Assembly: GCA_964604825.1 (NCBI GenBank)
Contig: CAZSAL010000015.1
Span: 1 to 51,812 of the forward strand
Origin: CAZSAL01 sp964604825
Lineage (GTDB): Bacteria > Elusimicrobiota > Elusimicrobia > 2-01-FULL-59-12
Reading direction: 5' to 3'
DNA: 51,812 nt
How positions within the stretch are numbered: position 1 is the stretch's first letter; the number at the start of each line of letters is the position of its first letter. Position numbers and translations under genes: made by a program. Below are positions 41,284 through 49,002 of the stretch, piece after piece. Below the pieces are notes generated by a model, which worked only from the letters and a program-made list of their open reading frames with translations, was not told where the DNA came from and ran no database searches.

Positions 41284-43290
41284 TTACTGCGCCAGCAATT
41301 TTAATAAATCCTTTTCGCTGATCACTTTTACTCCCAGTTTCCGGGCTTTATCAAGTTTTGATCCCGGCTCACTTCCCGCCACAACGAAATCAGTGTTCTT
41401 TGAAACGCTTCCCGCGGCATTTCCGCCAAGTTCGCGTATCCTGCGTTCCGCTTCGGAGCGGCTTAAAGATTCGAGGCTCCCAGTAAGAACCAGAGTTTTT
41501 CCCTCAAGCATGGAAGGACTTTTACGTTCGGGAATTTCTTCCCTCATCGTAAGGCCGGCGCGTTTGAGCCTGTTGATCAGGGTCTTTGTCCCGGGCAGAC
41601 TGGAAAAATCAGATATGGCCTGGGCCATGACCGGCCCCACTTCATGAATCGCGCGCAGTTCCGCTTCGGAAGCGCGCATCAGCGCATCCATCGTGCGGAA
41701 TTTCATGGCCAGCGTCATGGCGGCCTTTTGCCCCACATGGCGGATTCCCATTCCGTAAACAACTCTTGAGAGCGGCCGCGTTTTGCTGCCTGCAATTGCT
41801 TTAATGAGATTGTCCGCGCGTTTTTCCGCAAAGAGCTCGAGTTTGCGTACATCCTTCAAAGTCAGAGAATAAATATCGGCAAAATCGTTAACCAGCTTTT
41901 TTTGAACCAGCTGGTTTACGGCGACTTCTCCCATGCCTTCTATATCCATGGCGTCTCGGCTGGCAAAATGGATCAGCCCGCGTATAATCTGAGCCGGGCA
42001 GGCAAGATTTGAGCACCTGTAAGCGACGTCTATTTCCCTTTCTTTGGAAATCTGGCCGTCGCAGACCGGGCAAACGGTCGGGATAGGGAAAGCCCTTTCC
42101 TTGCCCGTGCGGCGGCTTTCGATGACTTTGAGCACCTGCGGGATCACTTCGCCCGCGCGCTGGATCAGCACCCAGTCGCCGATTTTAATTCCCAGCCGCT
42201 TGACTTCGTCAAAGTTATGCAGCGTGGCATTTGAAATTGTCACTCCGCCGCAGGCAACAGGCTTCAGTTTGGCGACCGGCGTCACGGTCCCCGTCCGGCC
42301 AACGGAGGCGATGATGTCCAGAACCTGCGTGGTGGCCTGCTGAGCTTCGAATTTATAAGCCACCGCCCAGCGCGGAGATTTTTGCGTAGAGCCGACTTTT
42401 TGCCGGAGCGCAAACAAATTGACTTTAATGACGGCGCCGTCTATGTCATATAACAAATCATTGCGCTCTTTCTCGAGAGCGCGGCATTGACGGGTGCATT
42501 CCATTATCGTCGAGCAGCGCGCAATTTTGTCAGGGATGGGCAGCCCCATCCGCGCGCAGGTCTTCAAAAACTCCCAGTGGTTATGCCAGGAGATTCCTTC
42601 TGCGCTGCCGAAAGAATGAACAAAAAAGCGTAGCGGGCGGGAGGATGTTATTGCGGGGTCTTTCTGCCTTAGAGAACCGGCTGTTGCGTTGCGCGGATTG
42701 GCGAAAATTTCCATCCCCCGCGCTTCCTGCTGTTTGTTGTACTTCAGAAAATCCGTTTTGTTCATGTAGACTTCGCCGCGCACTTCCAGGAGTTTGGGGA
42801 AAGGGGCGTTAAGCTTCAACGGGAGGGAACGCACGGTTTTTAAATTCTGGGTAACATCCTCTCCGGTTAGTCCGTCTCCGCGCGTGGCGCCTTGGGTAAA
42901 AACACCGTTCTCATAAAGGACTGAGGCGCTGACTCCGTCGATTTTGGGCTCCACGACATAGTCAACGTTGCGCGCGCCCAACGCCCGTTCCAGACGGTCA
43001 TCCCATTCAAGAATTTCGTTTTCATTGTAGGTGTTGTCCAGAGAAAGCATGGGAATACGGTGCTTGACCGGAGCGAAACCGGAGACCGCTGTCCCAGAAA
43101 CGCGCTGTGATGGCGAATCGGGCGTAATCAGATCCGGGAATTCTTTTTCCAGCCCCAGGAGTTCTTTCAGGAGCCTGTCATATTCCGTATCAGAAATTTC
43201 CGGCTCGGCCAGGATGTAGTAGCAGTAGTCGTGGTGGGCGATCTCTTCGCGGAGTTTTTTGAGGCGTTCAGCGGCCTGGGATTTGTCCAT
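41284..43290 (-). CDS. ligA: NAD-dependent DNA ligase
   Basis: This 668-residue DNA ligase seals nicks in replication and repair. The adenylation motif is KIDGVS in VVEPKIDGVSASVLYENG. The N-terminal Ia domain, OB fold, Cys4 zinc finger (CPVCDGQI ... CSNLACPAQI), HhH repeats (GIRHVGQKAAMTLA, IHEVGPVMAQAI) and C-terminal BRCT domain (LEGKTLVLTGSLESLSRSEA) are all present in the standard order. The length is typical. It sits 15 bases after nusB. Confidence 0.98.
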   Translation of the reverse strand: MDKSQAAERLKKLREEIAHHDYCYYILAEPEISDTEYDRLLKELLGLEKEFPDLITPDSPSQRVSGTAVSGFAPVKHRIPMLSLDNTYNENEILEWDDRLERALGARNVDYVVEPKIDGVSASVLYENGVFTQGATRGDGLTGEDVTQNLKTVRSLPLKLNAPFPKLLEVRGEVYMNKTDFLKYNKQQEARGMEIFANPRNATAGSLRQKDPAITSSRPLRFFVHSFGSAEGISWHNHWEFLKTCARMGLPIPDKIARCSTIMECTRQCRALEKERNDLLYDIDGAVIKVNLFALRQKVGSTQKSPRWAVAYKFEAQQATTQVLDIIASVGRTGTVTPVAKLKPVACGGVTISNATLHNFDEVKRLGIKIGDWVLIQRAGEVIPQVLKVIESRRTGKERAFPIPTVCPVCDGQISKEREIDVAYRCSNLACPAQIIRGLIHFASRDAMDIEGMGEVAVNQLVQKKLVNDFADIYSLTLKDVRKLELFAEKRADNLIKAIAGSKTRPLSRVVYGMGIRHVGQKAAMTLAMKFRTMDALMRASEAELRAIHEVGPVMAQAISDFSSLPGTKTLINRLKRAGLTMREEIPERKSPSMLEGKTLVLTGSLESLSRSEAERRIRELGGNAAGSVSKNTDFVVAGSEPGSKLDKARKLGVKVISEKDLLKLLAQ

Positions 43291-43305
43291 GAGATTTTGT
43301 TTTTC

Positions 43306-43722
43306 CTATTCCTCTCCCGGTCTTTCCTTTTTCATCTTGTCCAGCATGCCGTTTACAAATCTGCTCGATTCGGCGGTTGAGAATTTTTTGGCTATTTCCA
43401 CCGCCTCGTTAATAATGACATTCAGCGGAGTTTCCGGATCTTCCAGAATTTCAAAAGTTGCGATTCGAAGAATACACCGGTCTATCGCGGCCATGCGTTT
43501 CAATTCCCAGTTTTCTGCGTATTTCACGATCAAAGAATCGATTTCCACCCGGCGTTTTGCCGCCCCTTCCGCAAGATGCTTAACGAAGCTGCGGGTTTTT
43601 GCCGCAAGCGGTTCTTCCGACATAACGGCATCTGGAATCTGATCGGGGTTGAGACCGCAGACATCAAGAAGGTAAATAAGCTGCAGTGCGGCCTCACGGC
43701 CTAATCTACGTGAATTCTGCAT
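43306..43722 (-). CDS. nusB: Transcription antitermination factor NusB
   Basis: This 138-residue all-helical protein works with NusE on rRNA antitermination. Features are RRLGREAALQLIYLLDVCG at the start, MAAIDRCILRIATFEIL, and PLNVIINEAVEIAKKFST with a FVNGMLDKM end. The common ribH-nusB neighbourhood is preserved: ribH ends 21 bases upstream. Confidence 0.95.
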   Translation of the reverse strand: MQNSRRLGREAALQLIYLLDVCGLNPDQIPDAVMSEEPLAAKTRSFVKHLAEGAAKRRVEIDSLIVKYAENWELKRMAAIDRCILRIATFEILEDPETPLNVIINEAVEIAKKFSTAESSRFVNGMLDKMKKERPGEE

Positions 43723-43743
43723 GGTTCAAAGAGCGTGTAATTT

Positions 43744-44238
43744 TTATGAACGTTCCAATGTTTTTATTTCTTCGACTAGTTGAATCATTGCAAGAGCCGC
43801 TTCCGCGGATTCCGCGCCCTTGTTTCCCTTATCGCCGCCGGCGCGGGCCCTGGCTTGGCCAGGATTGTTCGGAGTAAGAACTCCGAATAGAACGGGAATC
43901 CCGGTGTTGAGGCTGATCATGGAAATTCCGCGTGCCACTTCCCTTGAGATATATTCGTTGTGCGGCGTTTCACCCTTGATGACCACCCCGAGGCATATAA
44001 CCGCATCGAGCTTGTGATTCTTAAGCAGCGTTTGAGCGGCGAGCGGAATTTCAAATGCCCCCGGGACCCGCGCGATCTTGATGTTTTTCTCTTCGGTTCC
44101 ATGCGCCCGCAGCGTTGCAACTGACGCTTTCAAAAGGTCCTCGGTAATTTCGGCGTGATAACGCGAAACAACGATGCCGATCTTCCTGTTCCTGCCTGCA
44201 GTTTTCGGAACGTCAATTTTTGAACCGGACATAGTCAT
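43744..44238 (-). CDS. ribH: 6,7-dimethyl-8-ribityllumazine synthase
   Basis: This 164-residue enzyme makes lumazine from the ribityl-uracil and DHBP in riboflavin synthesis. Motifs are IVVSRYHAEITEDLL, RVPGAFEIPLAAQ, DAVICLGVVIKGETPHNEYI with the catalytic His, and a conserved PVLFGVLTPNN. It probably assembles into a capsid-like oligomer. ATG 44238 overlaps the ribBA stop by four bases. Confidence 0.97.
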   Translation of the reverse strand: MTMSGSKIDVPKTAGRNRKIGIVVSRYHAEITEDLLKASVATLRAHGTEEKNIKIARVPGAFEIPLAAQTLLKNHKLDAVICLGVVIKGETPHNEYISREVARGISMISLNTGIPVLFGVLTPNNPGQARARAGGDKGNKGAESAEAALAMIQLVEEIKTLERS

Positions 44239-45446
44239 TGGAGCGTAAGCTGCTCGAGCAAATGTCCGAGCTTTTCCTTTTTGGTTTTCAGATATCTTCG
44301 GTTATTACGGTTTGAAGGCACTTCGATGGGTACGCGCCTGACGACTTTAAGACCGTAGCCTTCAAGCCCGACGATTTTGCGCGGGTTATTGGTCATAAGA
44401 CGGATGGTTGAGAGGCCAAGATCGGACAGGATCTGCGCTCCGATGCCGTAATGCCGCAGGTCCGGCTCAAAGCCGAGCGCTTCGTTGGCTTCTACAGTGT
44501 CCATCCCGCGGTCCTGCAGAGCATAAGCCTTCAGTTTGTTTTCCAGGCCTATGCCGCGTCCTTCCTGATGCATGTATAGAAGAACTCCATGCGGTTCCTG
44601 CGATATGCGCTCAATGGCCTTGTGCAGCTGCTGCCCGCAGTCGCAGCGCAGGGAGCCGAGAGTGTCTCCGGTAAAGCAGGACGAATGAACGCGCACCAGC
44701 ACGTTTTTTTGCCCTTCAATTTTTCCATGAACGATGGCCAGATGGTGTTCCTTGTTCAATTCGTCTTCGTAGAGGTGCAGGGCGAAATTCCCGTAGCGTG
44801 TGGGCAGTTTGGCTGAAACCACCCAGTTTACAAGCCGTTCGTTCCTGCGCCGGTATTCGATCAGATCGGCGATGGTGATAATTTTCAGGCGATGGCGCCG
44901 GGCAAAGCGCCTGAGTTCGGGCAGGCGCGCCATGGTGCCGTCTTCGTTCATGATTTCGCAGCATACTCCTGCGGGATAAAGCCCCGCCATTTTTGCCAGG
45001 TCTACCGTAGCTTCTGTGTGGCCGGCCCGCACCAGCACGCCGCCTTCCCGGTAACGCAGCGGAAAAATATGACCGGGTTTTGATAAGTCGTCGGGTTTTG
45101 ATTTGGGATTCAGAACGGTTTTAATTGTTTGCGCGCGGTCGGAAGCGGAAATGCCGGTTGTCGTGTTTTTGCAGGCGTCGATGGAAACGGTGAAAGCCGC
45201 ATCGCGCAGTTCCCGGTTTGTCTCAACCATCGGCGCGATCTGTAGTTCGTCCAGGCGCTTGCCTGTGACAGGCAGGCAGATCAGCCCGCGGCCGAACTTA
45301 GCCATGAAATTAATTATCGCAGGCGTGGCTTTTGAGGCTGCGCAGATAAGATCCCCCTCGTTTTCGCGATCGGCGTCATCCACAACAATGATCATCCTGC
45401 CGCGCTTGATATCCTCGATGCCTTCTTTGATGGTTGAAAAACTCAT
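44235..45446 (-). CDS. ribBA: Bifunctional DHBP synthase/GTP cyclohydrolase II
   Basis: This 403-residue fusion supplies both precursors of riboflavin. The DHBP synthase half (1-205) has MIIVVDDADRENEGDLICAA, the conserved region DRAQTIKTVLNP and VLVRAGHTEATVDL. The GCH II half has zinc ligands in SSCFTGDTLGSLRCDCGQQL and the catalytic QEGRGIGLENKLKAYALQD. Both active sites look intact. The gene overlaps ribE and ribH by four bases each. Confidence 0.98.
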   Translation of the reverse strand: MSFSTIKEGIEDIKRGRMIIVVDDADRENEGDLICAASKATPAIINFMAKFGRGLICLPVTGKRLDELQIAPMVETNRELRDAAFTVSIDACKNTTTGISASDRAQTIKTVLNPKSKPDDLSKPGHIFPLRYREGGVLVRAGHTEATVDLAKMAGLYPAGVCCEIMNEDGTMARLPELRRFARRHRLKIITIADLIEYRRRNERLVNWVVSAKLPTRYGNFALHLYEDELNKEHHLAIVHGKIEGQKNVLVRVHSSCFTGDTLGSLRCDCGQQLHKAIERISQEPHGVLLYMHQEGRGIGLENKLKAYALQDRGMDTVEANEALGFEPDLRHYGIGAQILSDLGLSTIRLMTNNPRKIVGLEGYGLKVVRRVPIEVPSNRNNRRYLKTKKEKLGHLLEQLTLQ

Positions 45447-46042
45447 GTTCCAGCTTTCCGTAAAATGATTAAAAATTCCTTTTTTGTTTTTCCCGTATAC
45501 TGCGCCAGGATGTCCGCTTCCAGATTAACGCGATCCCCGGCTTTTTTTGCCGACAAACCGGTATTCCGCAAAGTATGCGGAATGATCATGATATCAATCC
45601 TGCCCATATTTTTCCGGGCTACGGTCAGGCTTATGCCGTCGACCGCAATGCTGCCTTTGAAGCGGACATATTTCGCCATCCGCTTCGGCAGCCTGATCCG
45701 GTACCACTTGCTTGAACCTTCCCTGCGGATTCGCTCGATCAGACCGGTCTGTTCAACGTGACCCGTGACAAAATGACCGCCGATCCTGTCCCCCCACCGC
45801 ATGGATCGTTCAAGATTTACCGGCGTGCCCGGCGCGAGGGAACCCAGCGTGGTGATGCGGGTTGTTTCCGGACCGACGTCAAAAGAATAAACTGAACCTT
45901 TCTGGTTGACAACGGTCAGGCAAACGCCGTCCACGCTGACGCTTTCTCCGCGTTGAAGGCGTCCGAGCGGCGCGCGGATAGAAAGTCTGATACCGTCGTA
46001 TTTTATAACTTTACCGACAACCTGAATGATCCCGTTAAACAC
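45443..46042 (-). CDS. ribE: Riboflavin synthase alpha chain
   Basis: This 199-residue protein with two lumazine-binding barrels starts MFNGIIQVVGKV. Repeat motifs are GESVSVDGVCLTVV and GSIAVDGISLTVARK, with HFVTGHVEQTGLI at the start of the second barrel. It dismutates two lumazines into riboflavin and the ribityl-uracil. It begins 12 bases after ribD and overlaps ribBA. Confidence 0.97.
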   Translation of the reverse strand: MFNGIIQVVGKVIKYDGIRLSIRAPLGRLQRGESVSVDGVCLTVVNQKGSVYSFDVGPETTRITTLGSLAPGTPVNLERSMRWGDRIGGHFVTGHVEQTGLIERIRREGSSKWYRIRLPKRMAKYVRFKGSIAVDGISLTVARKNMGRIDIMIIPHTLRNTGLSAKKAGDRVNLEADILAQYTGKTKKEFLIILRKAGT

Positions 46043-46054
46043 ACGTACTCCTTT

Positions 46055-47131
46055 TTAGAATTTCCCTTTTATGCACAAATCCTGGCCGAGCATTTTTATT
46101 TCGATATTTTTCAAGTGCCAGGCCGAGGAAAGCTTCTTCACGTTAAGCTCTCCGACTGCGGAGCGTCCCTCATGTCCAATCAGTATCGGAGCGGCGAACC
46201 ATACAACTTCGTTGGCCAGCTTCTCTCGCAGAAAGCTCCCAAGCAGCCGTCCCCCGCCTTCTACCATAAGATGCGTAATATCCATTTCACCAAGCCGCTT
46301 CAACGCTTCATGGAGCGAGAGCCTGCCTGAGCTGTCAGAACGCAGAATGATCACCCGCGTCCCGGGTTTTTCCAGACGTCTTCTCTGCGATGCGGAGCTC
46401 CGGGATGAGGTAAAAATTATTGTCTGCGCCGAGGAATCCAGCGCTCGTGCTGAGGCGGGAATCCGCAGGCGGCTGTCAAAAATCACGCGGCAGGGATTGC
46501 GTCCAAACCCATGGCTTGTAAGCCGGGGATTGTCCTTAAGTACAGTCTCAATGCCCACGGCTACGGCGTCCGCCTGCGCCCGCATGCGGTGTCCTTCCCT
46601 CCGCGCAGCCGTGCCCGTTATCCAGCGCGATTCACCTGAAGCTGCGGCGATTTTCCCGTCAAGAGAAGCCGCGATCTTGAGCGTCACATACGGACGTTTT
46701 TTCTGCATCCACCAGATGAAAGCCCGGTTCAGTTCCCGCGCTTCATTTTCCAGAATCCCGGTTCTTACGGTAATCCCATTCCTGCGCAGATATCTTATGC
46801 CTTTTCCTTTTACAAGCGGGTTAGGATCCTTAAAAGGAATAACTACTTCTTTAACCCCCGCGCGATCAATGGCTTCAACGCAGGGAGGTGTTTTCCCCCA
46901 ATGCACGCAGGGCTCAAGATTTATGTACAACGTGGCGCCCCGCGCTTTTGAACCAGCCTGGCGCAGGGCTTCAACTTCCGCGTGAGCCTGGCCGAAAGCG
47001 CGGTGACAGCCCCCGGCAATCAGCTTGTTGCCTTTCACTATGACGCAACCGACCATTGGATTGGGATGGACATGGCCTTCGCCCTGCAGGGCCAGTTCCA
47101 GGGCGCGCTTCATCCAGCGGTCGTGATCCAT
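46055..47131 (-). CDS. ribD: Bifunctional riboflavin deaminase/reductase
   Basis: This 358-residue enzyme handles the second and third steps of riboflavin synthesis. The deaminase half shows HAEVEAL and the zinc Cys pair in LEPCVHWGKTPPCVEAI. The reductase half has VTLKIAASLDGKIAAASGES, RRLEKPGTRVIIL and LMVEGGGRLLGSFL. Its ATG overlaps the lemA stop (TAATG). No FMN riboswitch precedes it in the usual position because lemA is directly upstream. Confidence 0.98.
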   Translation of the reverse strand: MDHDRWMKRALELALQGEGHVHPNPMVGCVIVKGNKLIAGGCHRAFGQAHAEVEALRQAGSKARGATLYINLEPCVHWGKTPPCVEAIDRAGVKEVVIPFKDPNPLVKGKGIRYLRRNGITVRTGILENEARELNRAFIWWMQKKRPYVTLKIAASLDGKIAAASGESRWITGTAARREGHRMRAQADAVAVGIETVLKDNPRLTSHGFGRNPCRVIFDSRLRIPASARALDSSAQTIIFTSSRSSASQRRRLEKPGTRVIILRSDSSGRLSLHEALKRLGEMDITHLMVEGGGRLLGSFLREKLANEVVWFAAPILIGHEGRSAVGELNVKKLSSAWHLKNIEIKMLGQDLCIKGKF

Positions 47132-47694
47132 TAGAACTGGACTTGCGGTACTGTTTTAGCGCTTTCAACCGCCTTGAAGTAAGGCTGAGGCGGCGGGAAT
47201 CCTGCCATACGTGCGATCAGGCTGGTTGGAAAGGTCTGTACGCGTGTATTGTATGCCCGGACCATCTCGTTATAGCGCATGCGCTCCACGGCTATCCGGT
47301 TTTCCGTTCCTGCTAATTCGTCTTGAAGCCGGAGAAAAGATTGGTCTGCTTTGAGATTAGGATAATTTTCAGCTATGGCCAAAAGCCGGGACAGCGCTCC
47401 GGACATCTGATTATTTGCTTCCACTTTTTCTCCCAGGGTTCGGGCGCCGCTCAAGGCTGCACGCGCACGGGCAACATCTTCAAAAATGCTTTTTTCATGC
47501 GCCGCATACCCTTTAACCGTATTTACCAGGTTTGGGATCAGATCGTTTCTGCGCTGCAAAACGTTTTCCACCTGGGCCCACGCTGCCGGGATGCTTTCTT
47601 TTAAAGAGACCATGCCGTTGTAGGCCGTTACTCCGTAGATTAATGAAATGACTACAACCCCTAGAATTACCAGCCAGCCATATAGTGCGCGCAT
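47131..47694 (-). CDS. lemA: LemA family membrane-anchored protein
   Basis: This has 187 residues from ATG 47694, which has GAGGG six bases upstream; an upstream ATG at 47715 belongs to a repeat end. One N-terminal membrane segment (LVILGVVVISLIYGV) is followed by the LemA helical bundle: NGMVSLKESIPAAWAQVENV, QRRNDLIPNLVNTVKGY, NYPNLKADQSFLRLQDEL, ENRIAVERMRYNEMVRAYN. The molecular function of LemA is unknown. It is unusual as the apparent first gene of a riboflavin-nusB-ligA-purH operon. Confidence 0.95.
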   Translation of the reverse strand: MRALYGWLVILGVVVISLIYGVTAYNGMVSLKESIPAAWAQVENVLQRRNDLIPNLVNTVKGYAAHEKSIFEDVARARAALSGARTLGEKVEANNQMSGALSRLLAIAENYPNLKADQSFLRLQDELAGTENRIAVERMRYNEMVRAYNTRVQTFPTSLIARMAGFPPPQPYFKAVESAKTVPQVQF

Positions 47695-47710
47695 ATTACC
47701 CTCTTTCCCT

Positions 47711-47781
47711 GTCATTCCCGAGGGCGTTATCGGGAATCTATAGACGTTTTTGATGATGGATCCGCCAGATGTCTGGCGGAT
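47711..47781. repeat. Palindromic repeat (family A half-element plus hairpin) upstream of lemA
   Basis: GTCATTCCCGAGGGCGTTAT plus CGGGAATC matches the left half of family A. It is followed by a perfect 10-bp-arm hairpin ATCCGCCAGA-TG-TCTGGCGGAT (47760-47781). That core is shared with the centre of the 7605-7769 palindrome. Confidence 0.75.
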
Positions 47782-47878
47782 GAAACTGTTTCTTATGAGG
47801 TTTATTGAAGTTTCATTTTACAAAACAGAACGGTCTCTTGCGGCGGGGTGGACTGCCTTACGTGGAAGGAAGGTTCGC

Positions 47879-48034
47879 CTAGAAAGGAAAAATCGAACTC
47901 TTAAACCCCAGAGGGTCAACGCCTATGGGCGGCAGTTTGAAACCCTTTGGAAGCCGGCTTTTTGCGGCATTTTTGGGTTCTAAAACCTGCGTCTGGTCTT
48001 TCAGTTTATTGTCTGCAAGTTTAGGATATGTCAT
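47879..48034 (-). CDS. Possible small protein, 51 residues
   Basis: ATG 48034 has a strong Shine-Dalgarno (AGGAGG, ten bases upstream). The product is polar and proline/lysine-rich (TYPKLADNKLKDQTQVLE, KGFKLPPIGVDPLGF) with no membrane segment. I do not recognise a family. The AGGAGG makes translation plausible, but codon evidence is thin at this length, and the region could instead be a leader of the lemA operon. The surrounding 47782-47878 and 48035-48141 show no gene. Confidence 0.5.
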   Translation of the reverse strand: MTYPKLADNKLKDQTQVLEPKNAAKSRLPKGFKLPPIGVDPLGFKSSIFPF

Positions 48035-48141
48035 GTGGGAATAACCTCCTAAAAGCATCATAACTCTATGGAAATTTCAAAGTAGAAAAATTTAAATCCC
48101 CCTGCCATTGGACGCATGGGATAACATGGTCTTCGTCTGCT

Positions 48142-48444
48142 TCAATTCTGCTGGCTGGCTACGAGGAGCTCTTTACGTTGACGGGAAAAGCCTTTAATCT
48201 CGGCCTCCCTCATAAGCGCCTGCGAACGGGTATAGTTCGTTTCGCTGTATACAAGCTGCACAGGCAGATGCGTGCGCGTATATGCCGCGCCTTTTCCGGA
48301 AAGGTGTTTGGCCAGGCGCGTTTTGATGTCGCGGGTTATGCCGGTATAGAGCGATCCGTCGCCGCAGCGCAGCACATAGACAGACCAATCCGCTGATCCT
48401 TCAGAAACCATCCCGCTCACCATTCGTAGATATTTTGGATCCAT
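48142..48444 (-). CDS. GIY-YIG domain protein (UPF0213/YhbQ-like)
   Basis: This 100-residue single-domain protein has the fold signature VYVLRCGDGSLYTGITRDIK (22-41), Arg in TRLAKHLSGKGAAYTRTH, and catalytic-type Glu in MREAEIKGFSRQRKELL. It belongs to the short YhbQ-like GIY-YIG proteins, which are common housekeeping nuclease-like proteins of uncertain substrate. It is not a homing endonuclease: there is no DNA-recognition domain and no intron signs. Confidence 0.9.
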   Translation of the reverse strand: MDPKYLRMVSGMVSEGSADWSVYVLRCGDGSLYTGITRDIKTRLAKHLSGKGAAYTRTHLPVQLVYSETNYTRSQALMREAEIKGFSRQRKELLVASQQN

Positions 48445-48495
48445 CGCGCAAGAGAATGCCTCTTTTGGAAGCAGAATGCAAACGTAATTTAGTGA

Positions 48496-48897
48496 TTATT
48501 TTATGCGGTTGATTTTGAGAAAGACAGAGGAACTGTCCCCACCCGGCTTGAGTGCGATTACGATGCCTGCTTCATTCCTGCGGAGGGTGATGCTGGAAAG
48601 TGAAGCGGGCGATACGGGCTTCAAAGCGTATGGATTGATCCCCGCCTGCCGGAATGCTTTCAGATAAGCTGTAGATGATTTGGAGTAATCCCATCGGCCA
48701 TTGACTTTAACCGGTTTCAGCCTGGGAACGGTAAAAGAAGTGGTCTTATGGATAAACGTTCCTTGAGGCATGACTGAATCGCCGGAATAATGCGTACCTG
48801 ATTCAAGTTCAACAATCCCAACCGTAGAGGCTTTAACCTGAAGGTTTAGGGAAAAGACGATGGCAGCGATTATTCCCGATGTTATTGCGATCTTCAT
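48496..48897 (-). CDS. Secreted protein of unknown function
   Basis: This has 133 residues from ATG 48897; a TTG at 48924 is possible, and neither has a clear Shine-Dalgarno. A signal peptide (MKIAITSGIIAAIVFSLNLQ, cleaved near VKAS) is followed by a mostly beta region with TFIHKTTSFTVPRLKPVK and a C-terminal SSITLRRNEAGIVIALK strand. No family is recognised. It may be envelope-associated; the neighbours give no functional clue. Confidence 0.6.
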   Translation of the reverse strand: MKIAITSGIIAAIVFSLNLQVKASTVGIVELESGTHYSGDSVMPQGTFIHKTTSFTVPRLKPVKVNGRWDYSKSSTAYLKAFRQAGINPYALKPVSPASLSSITLRRNEAGIVIALKPGGDSSSVFLKINRIK

Positions 48898-49002
48898 GTA
48901 ATCAGCATAGCGGGACTTGGACAATGAAACAATGTGCCGAAAGTGAAAAAAATGAGTTCCGGTAGGCCTATGCCTTTATGGGCCAGGTAGGCTGGGTCTT
49001 TT

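Noticed and set aside
47695..48141. FMN riboswitch upstream of the riboflavin genes
   Set aside because: I looked for the conserved RFN blocks on the minus strand and could not match them; GAGGGTCAACGCC-like fragments alone are insufficient.
48142..48444. Homing endonuclease from the GIY-YIG motif
   Set aside because: The protein is a short single-domain YhbQ-like type with no recognition domain and no intron or intein in the neighbourhood.
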